Shown here: piece after piece, positions 22,952-31,376 of the stretch
How the letters are laid out: every line of letters starts with the position of its first letter
Numbering within the stretch: the first letter of the stretch is position 1
Source: Alphaproteobacteria bacterium
Lineage (GTDB): Bacteria > Pseudomonadota > Alphaproteobacteria > Kiloniellales > DSM-21159
Reading direction: 5' to 3'
NCBI GenBank assembly: GCA_030433005.1
Contig: JAUILQ010000016.1
Location: 37,378 to 101,377 of the forward strand
Length of the DNA: 64,000 nt
Made by a program: the position numbers and the translations under genes
The notes under the pieces: model-generated
Databases searched by the model: none
What the model saw: the letters and a program-made list of their open reading frames with translations, nothing else
Told to the model about the DNA's origin: nothing

Positions 22952-23421
22952 CCGTCACCGTCACCACCACGATCAACGGCGACCACGAGGAGTTCGTCTG
23001 CGAGGCCGACGAGACGCTGCTCGACGCGCTGCGCGACCACCTGGGCCTGACCGGCAGCAAGGAAGGCTGCGGCACCGGCGACTGCGGCGCCTGCTCGGTG
23101 ATGCTCGACGGCCGGCTGGTCTGCGCCTGCCTGGTGCTCGCCGCCGAGGCCGAGGGCCGCCGGGTCGAGACCATCGAGGGCATGGCCGAGGGCGGGGAGC
23201 TGCACCCGCTGCAGCAGAAGTTCCTCGACGCCGCCGCCCTGCAGTGCGGCATCTGCACGCCGGGCTTCCTGGTCGCCGCCAAGGCGCTGCTCGAGCGCAA
23301 CCCGGACCCGAGCGAGACCGAGGTGCGCTACTGGCTGGCCGGCAACCTCTGCCGCTGCACCGGCTACGACAAGATCGTGCGCGCCGTGCTCGACACGGCC
23401 GCCGAAATGAGGAGCGCCTGA
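22948..23421 (+). CDS. Molybdenum hydroxylase 2Fe-2S subunit (CoxS-like)
   Basis: The 157-aa protein has the two [2Fe-2S] sites of the family. The N-terminal plant-type ferredoxin site uses Cys41, Cys46, Cys49 and a Cys near 59-61 (EGCGTGDCGACS, LVCAC). The C-terminal helical site uses Cys100, Cys103, Cys135 and Cys137 (QCGICTPGF, GNLCRCTGY). It links the molybdenum centre to FAD. I chose the ATG at 22948 because it overlaps the FAD-subunit stop; longer versions in frame run into that gene. Confidence 0.93.
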   Translation: MTVTVTTTINGDHEEFVCEADETLLDALRDHLGLTGSKEGCGTGDCGACSVMLDGRLVCACLVLAAEAEGRRVETIEGMAEGGELHPLQQKFLDAAALQCGICTPGFLVAAKALLERNPDPSETEVRYWLAGNLCRCTGYDKIVRAVLDTAAEMRSA

Positions 23422-23422
23422 G

Positions 23423-25750
23423 ATGCCGGACCAGTCCGTCCTGCCCCGCCAGTTCCGCGTCGTCGGCCAGCGCAAGCGCCGCCCCGACGGCATCGACAAG
23501 GTCACCGGCCGGGCCCGCTTCGGCGCCGACATGACGGCGCCGGGCATGCTCTGGGGCCTGGTGCTGCGCTCGCCGCACCCGCACGCCCGGATCCGCTCGA
23601 TCGACACCTCGAAGGCCGAGGCCCTGCCCGGGGTCAAGGCCGTGGTCACCGGCCGCGACTTCGAGGGCGGCGAGCGCGACGACGTCTCGATCAACTGCAT
23701 GGCCGGCGGCAAGGCGCTCTACGACGGCCACGCCGTCGCGGCCGTCGCGGCGACCAGCAAGCACGCGGCGCGCGCGGCGCTCAAGCTGATCGAGGTCGAC
23801 TACGAGGTGCTGCCGCACGTCACCGACGTCGACGCGGCGATGCAGCCCGACGCGCCGCTGCTGCACGAGGATATGGTCACCGACGGCCTGCAGCCGCCGC
23901 CCGACAGACCCTCGAACATCGCCGCCCGGCACGAGATCGGCCACGGCGACGTCGAGACGGGCTTCGCCGAGGCCGACGAGATCGTCGAGCTGAGCTTCAA
24001 GACCGAGGCGACCCACCAGGGCTACATCGAGCCGCACGCCTGCGTCGCCTCGGTCAGCCCCGACGGCAGCGCCGACCTCTGGGTCTGCACCCAGGGCCAC
24101 TTCATGGTGCGCAACGTCTGCGCCGCCATGCTCGGCCTCGAGTCCTCGCAGCTGCGCGTCACCGCCTCGGAGATCGGCGGCGGCTTCGGCGGCAAGACCA
24201 CCGTCTTCATCGAGCCGGTGGCGCTGGCGCTGAGCCGCAAGGCCAACCGGCCGGTCAAGATGCAGATGACCCGCGCCGAGGTGTTCCGGGCGACTGGCCC
24301 GACCGCCTCCAGCTCGGTCGACTGCAGGGTCGGCGTGACGAAGGACGGGCGCATCACCGCGGCCCAGGCCGAGCTGCGCTACCAGGGCGGCGCCTTCGCC
24401 GGCGCCGGCGCCGACATGGGCGCGATGGCGATCTTCACGCCCTACGACATCGCCCACGTCAAGGCGGTCGCCTGGGACGTCGTGACCAACCGGCCGAAGC
24501 TCGCCGCCTACCGCGCGCCGGGCGCGCCGATGGCCGCCTTCGCCGCCGAGTCGACGCTCGACGAGGCGGCGCGGCGGATCGGCATGGACCCGCTGGAGCT
24601 GCGCCTGAAGAACGCCGCGCGCGAGGGCACCAAGGCGGCCTACGGCCCGACCTTCCCGCGCATCGGCCTGACCGCCTGCCTGGAGGCGGTGCGCGACAGC
24701 GCGCACTACAAGGCGCCGCTCGGTCCGAACCAGGGACGGGGCCTGGCGTGCGGCTTCTGGTTCAACTTCGGCGGCGAGACCTGCACGACGGTCAACGTCA
24801 ACAAGGACGGCACCATAGGCCTGTCGGTCGGCACGCCCGACATCGGCGGCAGCCGTGCCTCGATGTGCGCGATGGCCGCCGAGGAGTTCGGCGTGCCCTA
24901 CGAGAAGGTGCGCACGGTGATCGCCGACACCGCCTCGCTCGGCTACAACGACGTGACCGACGGCAGCCGCGTCACCTTCTCCTCGGGCCTGGCGACGATC
25001 CAGGCCTCGCGCCAGGCGATCAAGCGGCTGTGCCAGCGCGCCGCGATCATGTGGGGCATCGACGAGGAGGCCGTGGTCTGGGAGGACGGCCACGCCAAGC
25101 CGGCCAGCCCCAACGCCGGCGACTTCGCGCCGCTGTCGCTGGCCGAGATCGCCGCCGAGTCGGCCAACACCGGCGGCCCGATCGCCGGCCACCACGAGGT
25201 CAACGCCGAGGGCGCCGGGGTCAGCTTCGGCGTGCACCTCTGCGACCTCGAGGTCGATCCCGAGACCGGCTTCGTCAAGGTGCTGCGCTACACCGCGGCC
25301 CAGGACGCCGGCAAGGCGGTCAATCCCGACTACGTCGAGGGCCAGATGCAGGGCGGCTCGGCCCAGGGCATCGGCTGGGCGCTCAACGAGGGCTACGTCT
25401 ACGGCGAGGACGGCAAGCTGCAGAACGCCGGCTTCCTGGACTACCGGATCCCGGTCGCCTCGGACCTGCCGATGATCGACGCGATCATCGTCGAGGAGCC
25501 GAACCCCGGCCATCCCTACGGCGTGCGCGGCGTCGGCGAGACCTCGATCGCGCCGCCGCTGGCCGCGGTCGGCAACGCGATCCGGGCGGCGACCGGCGTG
25601 CGCCTGACCGAGACGCCGATGGCGCCGCCGCGCATCCTGGCCGCGCTCGACGCGAAGGTCGGCGACCCCGACGGCCGGATGACCGGGCAGGAGCGGGACG
25701 CGCCTGGCAAGAAGGCGCGCGACGGGCTGCCCGACGACGGCCTGCCCTGA
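23423..25750 (+). CDS. Molybdenum hydroxylase molybdopterin-binding subunit (CoxL/XdhA-like, not form I CODH)
   Basis: The 775-aa catalytic subunit contains GGGFGGKT (252-259), AYRAPG (362-367) and RGVGETSIAPP with the catalytic Glu706. All are hallmarks of the xanthine oxidase family molybdenum domain. True form I CO dehydrogenases have a Cys in an AYxCSFR loop; here the loop is AYRAPGAP, so I reject CO dehydrogenase and expect hydroxylation of an aldehyde, heterocycle or aromatic substrate. It starts two nt after the Fe-S gene. The MoaD-like gene follows by four nt. Confidence 0.9.
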   Translation: MPDQSVLPRQFRVVGQRKRRPDGIDKVTGRARFGADMTAPGMLWGLVLRSPHPHARIRSIDTSKAEALPGVKAVVTGRDFEGGERDDVSINCMAGGKALYDGHAVAAVAATSKHAARAALKLIEVDYEVLPHVTDVDAAMQPDAPLLHEDMVTDGLQPPPDRPSNIAARHEIGHGDVETGFAEADEIVELSFKTEATHQGYIEPHACVASVSPDGSADLWVCTQGHFMVRNVCAAMLGLESSQLRVTASEIGGGFGGKTTVFIEPVALALSRKANRPVKMQMTRAEVFRATGPTASSSVDCRVGVTKDGRITAAQAELRYQGGAFAGAGADMGAMAIFTPYDIAHVKAVAWDVVTNRPKLAAYRAPGAPMAAFAAESTLDEAARRIGMDPLELRLKNAAREGTKAAYGPTFPRIGLTACLEAVRDSAHYKAPLGPNQGRGLACGFWFNFGGETCTTVNVNKDGTIGLSVGTPDIGGSRASMCAMAAEEFGVPYEKVRTVIADTASLGYNDVTDGSRVTFSSGLATIQASRQAIKRLCQRAAIMWGIDEEAVVWEDGHAKPASPNAGDFAPLSLAEIAAESANTGGPIAGHHEVNAEGAGVSFGVHLCDLEVDPETGFVKVLRYTAAQDAGKAVNPDYVEGQMQGGSAQGIGWALNEGYVYGEDGKLQNAGFLDYRIPVASDLPMIDAIIVEEPNPGHPYGVRGVGETSIAPPLAAVGNAIRAATGVRLTETPMAPPRILAALDAKVGDPDGRMTGQERDAPGKKARDGLPDDGLP

Positions 25751-25754
25751 GGCC

Positions 25755-26036
25755 ATGGCGGCATCCGGGCAGAAGCCGCCGCGCGAGCCGGTCAGCGTCC
25801 TGGTCTGGGGCACGCTGCGCGACGCCCTCGACGGGCGGGAGCGCATCGAGGTGCGGGCCGGCACGATCCGCGAGCTGCTCGACCGCCTGGCCGAGGACTA
25901 CCCGGTGCTGCGCCCGCAGCTCGAGAAGAACGGCGTCTCGGTCTCGATCGACGGCCAGATCTACAACGGCTCCTGGTTCAAGCCGATCGGCCCCGAGCAG
26001 GAGATCGTGCTGCTGCCGCGCATCCGCGGCGGCTGA
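25755..26036 (+). CDS. MoaD/ThiS-family sulfur carrier protein
   Basis: The 93-aa protein has the ubiquitin-like fold pattern and ends with the required Gly-Gly (RIRGG). In MoaD this C terminus is adenylated and thiocarboxylated to supply sulfur for molybdopterin. Being cotranscribed with a molybdenum hydroxylase four nt away suggests a dedicated copy for cofactor synthesis or for a related sulfur transfer. It has a 15-residue extra N terminus. Confidence 0.85.
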   Translation: MAASGQKPPREPVSVLVWGTLRDALDGRERIEVRAGTIRELLDRLAEDYPVLRPQLEKNGVSVSIDGQIYNGSWFKPIGPEQEIVLLPRIRGG

Positions 26037-26094
26037 TAGGCCCGGCGACACGAGGGGCCTTCGCGCAGCACTCTCCTGCGGCTAGTCTGGCGTC

Positions 26095-26817
26095 ATGATC
26101 GCGTTTCGCATCCTCCGACCGGCGACGCTCCGGCTGGCGCTCTGCGCGGGCTTGGCGGTGCTGCTGCCGAGCCTGCCGGCGCCGGCGCTGGCCGCCTGCG
26201 GCGCCTCGCCGGGGCCCGGCGTCGACTGGAGCGGCTGCCGCAAGTCCGGGCTGATCCTGCGCGACCGGGATCTCGGCGGCGCCATGCTCGACAACGCCGA
26301 CCTCAGCGGCAGCGACCTTTCGGGCGCGACGCTGGCCGGCGCCAGCCTGGTCAAGACCGACCTCAACCGCACGCGGCTGGACGGCGCCGACCTGCGCGGC
26401 GCCGACCTCTCGAAGGCGCTGGGCGCGCGCGCCAGCTTCGCCGGCGCCGACCTCTCCGAGGCCGACCTCTCGAAGGCGGAGCTGGGGCGTGCCGAGCTGA
26501 CCGACGCCCGGCTCGCCGGCGCCACGCTGGCCAAGGCGATGCTCGGGCGCGCCGACCTCAGAGGCGCCGACCTGAGCGGCGCCGACCTCGGCGAGGCCTA
26601 CTTGGCGCGCGCCGACCTGCGCGGCGCGACGCTCGCCGGCGCCCGCCTGGAGGGCGCCTACCTGGAGCTGGCGCGGCTCGAGGACCTCGACCTGACGGCG
26701 GCCGAGGGGCTGACGCAGGACCAGCTGGCGTCCGCCTGCGGCAGTGCCGGGACGCGCCTGCCGGCGGGCCTGGAGGCCCCCGAGGCCTGGCCCTGCGACG
26801 CGACGGCCGGCGACTGA
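26095..26817 (+). CDS. Secreted pentapeptide-repeat protein
   Basis: The 240-aa protein has a signal peptide (residues 1-34, ending ALAACG) and then about 25 pentapeptide repeats of the A(D/N)LxG kind (NADLSGSDLSGATLAG, GADLRGADLSKA, RADLRGADLSGADLGEAYLA). Such repeats fold as a right-handed quadrilateral helix. Function varies and cannot be predicted. The signal peptide places it in the periplasm. It has its own promoter region and is not obviously tied to the preceding operon. Confidence 0.88.
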   Translation: MIAFRILRPATLRLALCAGLAVLLPSLPAPALAACGASPGPGVDWSGCRKSGLILRDRDLGGAMLDNADLSGSDLSGATLAGASLVKTDLNRTRLDGADLRGADLSKALGARASFAGADLSEADLSKAELGRAELTDARLAGATLAKAMLGRADLRGADLSGADLGEAYLARADLRGATLAGARLEGAYLELARLEDLDLTAAEGLTQDQLASACGSAGTRLPAGLEAPEAWPCDATAGD

Positions 26818-26903
26818 GCGGCGGCGATGTCCCTCCCTGCGCCCGGGCGGCGCAGTCTGTTCGCCCGGCGCGATCCTAGGTCAGCCGTTCCGCGAGGCCG
26901 GCG

Positions 26904-28190
26904 GTGAACGGCCAGCCCGCGGGCGACGGCTCCGAAGGCGACGGACCCGAGCATTCCCTGGCGGTGTTCCGCCACCGCCCCTTCGCGCTCTACTGGGCCT
27001 CGCGCATCCTGGTCACCGCGGCGGTGCAGTTCGTCAGCGTCGGCGTCGGCTGGTACGTCTACGACCTGACCCGCGACCCGCTCGACCTGGGGCTGGTCGG
27101 GCTGTTCCAGTTCCTGCCGTTCCTGGCGCTGTTCTTCGTCACCGGCACGGTCGCCGACCGCCACGAGCGGCGCCGCATCATGGCGCTCTGCATCCTGGTC
27201 GAGCTGGCCTGCGTGGCGGCGCTGGCCGCGCTGGTCGTCTCGGGCGACGGCCGCGTCGAGGTCGTCTTCGCGCTGCTCGTCGCCTTCGGCGCGGCGCGCG
27301 CCTTCCAGGGCCCGGCCGACCGTGCGCTGCTGCCCAGCCTGGTGCCGCCCGGCGAGCTGGCGACGGCGGTCGCCTGGAACTCCTCGGGCTGGCAGTTCAC
27401 GACGATTGCCGGGCCGGTCGTCGGCGGCCTGCTCTACGGCCTGGCGCCGGCGCTGCCCTTCGCCGTCGCCGCCGGCTTCTGGACCCTGGCGCTGCTGCTG
27501 GTGCTGCGCCTGCCGCGCTTCGCCCGGCCCGAGCGGCTGGCTGCCGTGTCCTGGCAGAGCCTCAGCGCCGGCTTCCGCTACATCTGGCAGGAGAAGGTGG
27601 TGCTCGGCGCCATCACGCTCGACCTCTTCGCCGTGCTGCTCGGCGGCGCCACGGCGCTGCTGCCGGTCTATGCCCGCGACATCCTGGAGGTCGGGCCGAC
27701 GGGGCTCGGCCTGCTGCGCGCCGCGCCCGGCATCGGCGCGCTGGCCATGGCGCTGTGGCTGGTGCGCCGGCCGATCCGCGCGCGCGCCGGCCGGCTGCTG
27801 TTCGTCTCGGTCGCCGGCTTCGGGCTGTTCACCTGCGTGTTCGGACTCTCGACCGCGCCCTGGCTGTCGATCCTGGCGCTGGCCGCCCTCGGCGCGCTCG
27901 ACATGGTCAGCGTCTACGTCCGCGAGACGCTGATCCAGCTCTGGACGCCCGATGCGCTGCGCGGCCGGGTCAATGCCGTCAACCTGGTGTTCATCGGCGC
28001 CTCCAACGAGCTCGGCGAGTTCCGCGCCGGCGTCGCCGCGGCGCTGCTCGGCACGGTCACCGCCGTCGTCGCCGGCGGCGCCGGCACGCTGGCGGTGACC
28101 GCCCTGGCGGCGCGCTGGTTCCCGCAGCTGCGCCGCGTCGACCGGCTCGACCGGCCGCAGCGGGAGAGCGAGGGCTCGGGCGCTTTCTGA
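26904..28190 (+). CDS. MFS exporter (EntS-like family)
   Basis: The 428-aa protein has about twelve membrane segments and starts with HSLAVFRHRPFALYWASRIL, the typical beginning of MFS_3 (enterobactin exporter EntS-like) proteins, then DLTRDPLDLGLVGLFQFLPF. The cytosolic loop VADRHERRRI matches motif A (GxxaDrxgrR). The start is GTG at 26904. The substrate is unknown. No siderophore gene is visible nearby. Confidence 0.88.
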   Translation: MNGQPAGDGSEGDGPEHSLAVFRHRPFALYWASRILVTAAVQFVSVGVGWYVYDLTRDPLDLGLVGLFQFLPFLALFFVTGTVADRHERRRIMALCILVELACVAALAALVVSGDGRVEVVFALLVAFGAARAFQGPADRALLPSLVPPGELATAVAWNSSGWQFTTIAGPVVGGLLYGLAPALPFAVAAGFWTLALLLVLRLPRFARPERLAAVSWQSLSAGFRYIWQEKVVLGAITLDLFAVLLGGATALLPVYARDILEVGPTGLGLLRAAPGIGALAMALWLVRRPIRARAGRLLFVSVAGFGLFTCVFGLSTAPWLSILALAALGALDMVSVYVRETLIQLWTPDALRGRVNAVNLVFIGASNELGEFRAGVAAALLGTVTAVVAGGAGTLAVTALAARWFPQLRRVDRLDRPQRESEGSGAF

Positions 28191-28213
28191 CCAGACGGCA
28201 CCGGCCCGCACCT

Positions 28214-28270
28214 CCACCCGGCCACCGCCAGGATCCTTGGCGACAGTATCCTGAATGGGTGGCCGGGTGG
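28214..28270. terminator. Nested inverted repeat between convergent genes
   Basis: CCACCCGGCCACC (28214-28226) and GGTGGCCGGGTGG (28258-28270) form a perfect 13-bp stem; CAGGAT (28229-28234) and ATCCTG (28248-28253) form a second inner stem. It is a likely bidirectional terminator between the MFS gene and the PAS_5 gene. Confidence 0.65.
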
Positions 28271-28329
28271 GGGTGGGGGGCTGATGCCGATTCCGCGCGA
28301 GCGGAAATCTCTCTAGCCGGCATGCGGGC

Positions 28330-28830
28330 TCAGCTCCCCGTGCGGTAACCGCGCCGGGCGACGGCCTGGCGCCAGGCCTCGGTGTTCAGGTAGTCCTCGC
28401 CGATCACGTAGCGGCGCGTCGGCTGGGCGGGCTCGCCGACCGGCAGGGCGCAGCCCTCGTAGACGACGGCGACGCCGCCGATCGTCTGGCTGCCGCGCAG
28501 CCAGGTCGGCCGGGCCTCGGCGTAGGCGCGGCGCCACAGCGCCTCGAGGTCGGCGCGCTGCGGCCAGTCGGTCTCGTCGAGATAGCGCATGCGCACGGAG
28601 GTCTCGCCGAAGCCCTCGGTCAGGGTCTCGCCGAGCACCCGGTAGAGCACCCGGAACGGCTCGGGCTCGACCTCGACCAGGCCGATGTGCGTCAGGGTCG
28701 CCGGCGGCAGCAGCTCGGGCCGGAAGGCGTCGCGCGGCGGCCAGGCCTCGCCCTGGCGGGCCTTGGCGTACCAGCGGGAGAGGGCGCGCAGGTGCGGCGA
28801 CTCGAGGCTTTCGGGGGTGACGAACTCCAT
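28330..28830 (-). CDS. PAS_5-family (alphaproteobacterial PAS) protein
   Basis: The 166-aa protein is a single alphaproteobacterial PAS_5-type domain: SPHLRALSRWYAKARQGEAWPPRDAFRP at the N terminus, then LPPATLTHIGLVEVEPEPFR, then YEGCALPVGEPAQPT at the end. These proteins are common in Rhodospirillales and Rhizobiales with unknown ligands. No kinase or output domain is attached. The start at 28830 is favoured by family length. Confidence 0.8.
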   Translation of the reverse strand: MEFVTPESLESPHLRALSRWYAKARQGEAWPPRDAFRPELLPPATLTHIGLVEVEPEPFRVLYRVLGETLTEGFGETSVRMRYLDETDWPQRADLEALWRRAYAEARPTWLRGSQTIGGVAVVYEGCALPVGEPAQPTRRYVIGEDYLNTEAWRQAVARRGYRTGS

Positions 28831-28936
28831 GCTCTCGAACCGGCCGGCCTCCTGCGTCGGGCAGGCCGTTCTACGTGCCGGTGTGTGAAGAAAGCATTGC
28901 CTCTGGCCGGCCCCGGCCGCGCCCCCGGGGCCCGGC

Positions 28937-29692
28937 TCAGGCGGCGGGGGAGCGCCGCAGGCTGCCGACGAGGTCGAACACCGGGCAGCCGGCGACCTGC
29001 CGGACGCGCCTCGCGTAGGGCCCGATGTTGGTGCACTCCAGCAGCACGGCCTCGAGGCCGCGGCCGGTGCGGCGCGCCCGGTCGCAGAGCCGCTCGGTCG
29101 CCTCGGCGACGTCGCGCTCCGCCGCCGCCCGGTCCAGCCGCTCGCGGTCCTCGGCGATCACGGCGTGCAGCTCGCGGCCCTGCTCCAGGCCCTCGACCAG
29201 CAGGTCGCCCGACCAGTGGCCGCCGAAATGCAGCGGTCGCAGGCGGCGCGAGTCGAAGGTCAGGATGCCGATCGTCGCGCCCGCGCCCAGGCGGGCGCGC
29301 AGGGCCGGCAGCAGTCCCAGGGCGCTGGCGCGCACCGGCACGCCGAGCGTCGCCTCGAGGCGCGGCTGCAGGGCGCCCAGGAAGCCGCAGCTGGTCGCGA
29401 TCTCGCCGGCGCCCGCGGCGACCAGGGCGCGGGCCGCCTGCTCGATCTCGCCGGCCAGCGCATCGGCGATGCCCTCGGGGCGGGTGACCGCCGCGACCCG
29501 GGCCGACTCGACGCGCCGGTAGAGGACCGGGCGGTCGAAGGAGGCGGGGTTGCCGATGTCGCCGGGCAGGCGCGGAAAGCGCGTGGCGAGCATGACCACG
29601 CCGAGCGGGCCAGGGTCGGGCCTGCGGTCGGGACCGGGCCCCTCCGGTCCGCACGGGGGCGTTTCGACGATCGTGGCTGGAGTATCGGCCAT
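28937..29692 (-). CDS. Aspartate/glutamate racemase-like (AroM/MurI-superfamily) protein
   Basis: The 251-aa protein has two Asp/Glu racemase-like lobes. The first catalytic Cys is in ATSCGFLG, the second in LLECTNIGPY; both Cys are followed by the usual Gly or Asn/Thr. Such enzymes interconvert amino acid stereoisomers or act on similar carboxylates. The ATG at 29692 is the true start; an upstream TTG lies inside a terminator-like hairpin. A leader ORF and two hairpins precede it, so expression may be attenuated. Its role in the cell is unknown. Confidence 0.75.
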   Translation of the reverse strand: MADTPATIVETPPCGPEGPGPDRRPDPGPLGVVMLATRFPRLPGDIGNPASFDRPVLYRRVESARVAAVTRPEGIADALAGEIEQAARALVAAGAGEIATSCGFLGALQPRLEATLGVPVRASALGLLPALRARLGAGATIGILTFDSRRLRPLHFGGHWSGDLLVEGLEQGRELHAVIAEDRERLDRAAAERDVAEATERLCDRARRTGRGLEAVLLECTNIGPYARRVRQVAGCPVFDLVGSLRRSPAA

Positions 29693-29727
29693 GGCGGGGA
29701 GTCGGAAGGGCAGGGCCCCGAAGAGAG

Positions 29728-29753
29728 AAGGGCCGCCCTGGTGGACGGCCCTT
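29728..29753 (-). terminator. Terminator-like hairpin before the racemase-like gene
   Basis: AAGGGCCG and CGGCCCTT form an 8-bp stem around a 10-nt loop, followed on the minus strand by CTCTCTT. It lies between the leader ORF (29803-29868) and the gene start at 29692. A second hairpin (CCTCGG/CCGAGG at 29766-29783) sits between it and the leader, giving a tandem arrangement like an attenuator. Confidence 0.6.
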
Positions 29754-29802
29754 CCCCTCGTCAAACCTCGGTCGGTGCCGAGGACCGTCAGTCCGGGTCA
29801 GC

Positions 29803-29868
29803 TCACGCCAGCGCTGCGGCGGTGATGACCCAGGTCCCGGCGGCCGTCCGAGAATGAGAGTGAGACAC
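29803..29868 (-). CDS. Leader peptide ORF with extreme Shine-Dalgarno
   Basis: A GTG at 29868 opens a 21-codon frame ending with TGA at 29803-29805. The peptide begins VSHSHSRTAAGTW and ends AAALA, with one Trp and two His. It is preceded by a 15-nt perfect complement of the 16S rRNA tail with ideal spacing. It is not long enough for a standard gene call, but the RBS is so strong that translation is almost certain. No known leader family is recognised; the run is not the poly-Trp or poly-His of classic attenuators. Confidence 0.65.
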   Translation of the reverse strand: MSHSHSRTAAGTWVITAAALA

Positions 29869-29869
29869 T

Positions 29870-29884
29870 GGATCACCTCCTTTC
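29870..29884 (-). promoter_or_regulatory. Fifteen-nt Shine-Dalgarno, complete complement of 16S 3' tail
   Basis: The plus strand reads GGATCACCTCCTTTC, identical to the 3' end of alphaproteobacterial 16S rRNA as I know it, so the minus-strand transcript carries GAAAGGAGGTGATCC. The AGGAGG core ends 7 nt before the GTG start. Normal sites pair over 4 to 6 nt. Confidence 0.75.
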
Positions 29885-29954
29885 GTTGTTGAATGGGACG
29901 GTCAGTGTGAGCCGGCACGGCGGGAGTCGCAAGCGCCGTCTTGCCGCAGCGCAG

Positions 29955-29980
29955 CACCGCCGGCCGGCATCCCGGCGGTG
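29955..29980 (-). terminator. Terminator of the OmpA-domain gene
   Basis: CACCGCCGG (29955-29963) pairs with CCGGCGGTG (29972-29980) around an 8-nt loop, 10 nt beyond the stop of the gene at 29990. Confidence 0.6.
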
Positions 29981-29989
29981 CAGCCGTCC

Positions 29990-30961
29990 TCATCGGTACT
30001 CGACGAGCTCGACCCGCCGGTTCTCGGCGCGGCCGGCCTCGCTGCGGTTGCTCGCGAGCGGCGCCAGGAAGCCGACGCCGGCCGGGGTCATGCGGCGGCG
30101 CTCGACGCCGTGCTGCGCGGCCAGGGCCTCGACGACCGCGGCGGCGCGCTCGCGCGAGAGCCCGAGGTTGTACTCCAGGCTGCCCTGGCTGTCGGTGTGG
30201 CCGACGATCAGGACCTCGAGATCGGGCCGCTCGGCCATCAGCCGCGCGATCTGCTCCAGGGCCGGCGCCGACTCCGGCGTCAGGCTGGCGCTGTCGAGCT
30301 CGAAGTAGATGTTGTGCAGCGCGATGCGGCCCTCGGCCTCCAGCCCCTCGGCCATGGCCTCGGCGTCGACCGCCACCAGGCCGCTGTCCATCGGCGTCCG
30401 TTCGATCACGTCGAGCTGGCCGAACACGCGGTTCTTGTACTGGCCGCCGCTGCTGGTGTTCCGCACCACGTAGAGCATGGCGTAGACGTCGCCCTCCGCG
30501 GCGCGCGGCAGACGGGCCGCGAGATAGCGCTGGTCGTCGTAGTTCTCGGCGAAGCCGCCGCCGTAGGGCACCACCGCGTGGTTGAAATTGCGGCCGCCGC
30601 AGGCTGCGTCGTCGCATTCGAAGAGGACCTCGAAGCCGGCCTCGATAAGGGCCGCCCGGTAGTTGCGGAACACCTCGAGCGTCGAGCGTCCGGCCGGCAT
30701 GCGATAGCTGATCCGGGTCAGCCGGCCTTCGAGCTCTCGGGTGTGCTGCAGGTTCTCGTCCTTGCCGCCGTAGGCGCTGGCCGGCTCGACGAGCAGGGCG
30801 TAGTCGGTGAAGTCCTCAGTCTCGTACGCGACGATCTCGGCGCCGGGATAGCGCTCGATCATCGGGTGGTCGGCGGCGCCTTCGACATCGGCGTTCGCGT
30901 CGGGCGTCGCCCCGAGCGCCGAAAGGATCAAAAGGGCAGCGGCGAGAATGGATCTTGTCAT
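29990..30961 (-). CDS. DUF4892-like plus OmpA peptidoglycan-binding domain protein
   Basis: The 323-aa protein has a signal peptide (residues 1-22), a first domain (about 30-190) with HPMIERYPGAEIVAYETEDF typical of DUF4892-like OmpA partner proteins, and a C-terminal OmpA domain (about 215-323) with IYFELDSASLTPES, VLIVGHTDSQGSLEYNLGLS and RAENRRVELVEYR. The Asp and Arg of the OmpA fold that bind diaminopimelate are in HTDSQG and NRRVE. It likely anchors an outer membrane or periplasmic component to peptidoglycan. Confidence 0.88.
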   Translation of the reverse strand: MTRSILAAALLILSALGATPDANADVEGAADHPMIERYPGAEIVAYETEDFTDYALLVEPASAYGGKDENLQHTRELEGRLTRISYRMPAGRSTLEVFRNYRAALIEAGFEVLFECDDAACGGRNFNHAVVPYGGGFAENYDDQRYLAARLPRAAEGDVYAMLYVVRNTSSGGQYKNRVFGQLDVIERTPMDSGLVAVDAEAMAEGLEAEGRIALHNIYFELDSASLTPESAPALEQIARLMAERPDLEVLIVGHTDSQGSLEYNLGLSRERAAAVVEALAAQHGVERRRMTPAGVGFLAPLASNRSEAGRAENRRVELVEYR

Positions 30962-31376
30962 GGCGGCGCTCCCGTCCGTCGTGGTCTGCGATCACTGCGA
31001 ACAGGCCCAACCGTTGTCCCCCACAACGCCGATCGGCCGTACCGGCACTCTAGCCCGACCGCCGGGCCGGGGTCGACCGCCGGCTGTGCGCCCGAGCCGC
31101 GCGGCGCACGTGACGCGAGGCCTCGGCGAGGCGGCAGCAATCGCCTCGCGAGCAAGGCGTCGTGCGGCTTTCCGGCCGATGCCGCTAAGGGTTCATTAGG
31201 ACGATCGGGATTAGCCTGCATGACTGGCCGCCGAGGCGCCGGGACGGGCAGGGGAGGTGGGCTTCCCCTGTCGGCGTGCCGGGGGCAGCGCGCGACCCGG
31301 AACCCCGCATTCCCCGGTCGTGCGGCGCCGACGGTGCGCAGCGCGGCCCGGCAGGATGGAGCCCCGAGAGAATCGA
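30962..31376. other. Intergenic region between divergent genes
   Basis: This 415-nt gap holds the promoters of the OmpA-domain gene (minus) and the BASS-type transporter (plus). I see no RNA gene, repeat or convincing promoter match. Open frames here lack Shine-Dalgarno sites and protein character. Confidence 0.5.

Noticed and set aside
23423..25750. Carbon monoxide dehydrogenase large subunit
   Set aside because: The active-site loop AYxCSFR with its Cys is absent; the loop is AYRAPGAP, so a different molybdenum hydroxylase is meant.
22973..25864. A 963-codon minus-strand frame opposite the molybdenum hydroxylase genes
   Set aside because: It is antisense to two clearly functional subunits and has the His/Arg/Gly/Ala-rich composition typical of high-GC shadow frames.
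29693..29764. An N-terminal extension of the racemase-like protein from a TTG at 29764
   Set aside because: The extension would be coded by the terminator hairpin and lacks a Shine-Dalgarno; the family start is at 29692.
29870..29884. A fragment of 16S rRNA at 29870-29884
   Set aside because: Only the 15-nt tail matches and neighbours are unlike rRNA; as a Shine-Dalgarno on the other strand, with correct spacing to a start codon, it makes sense.
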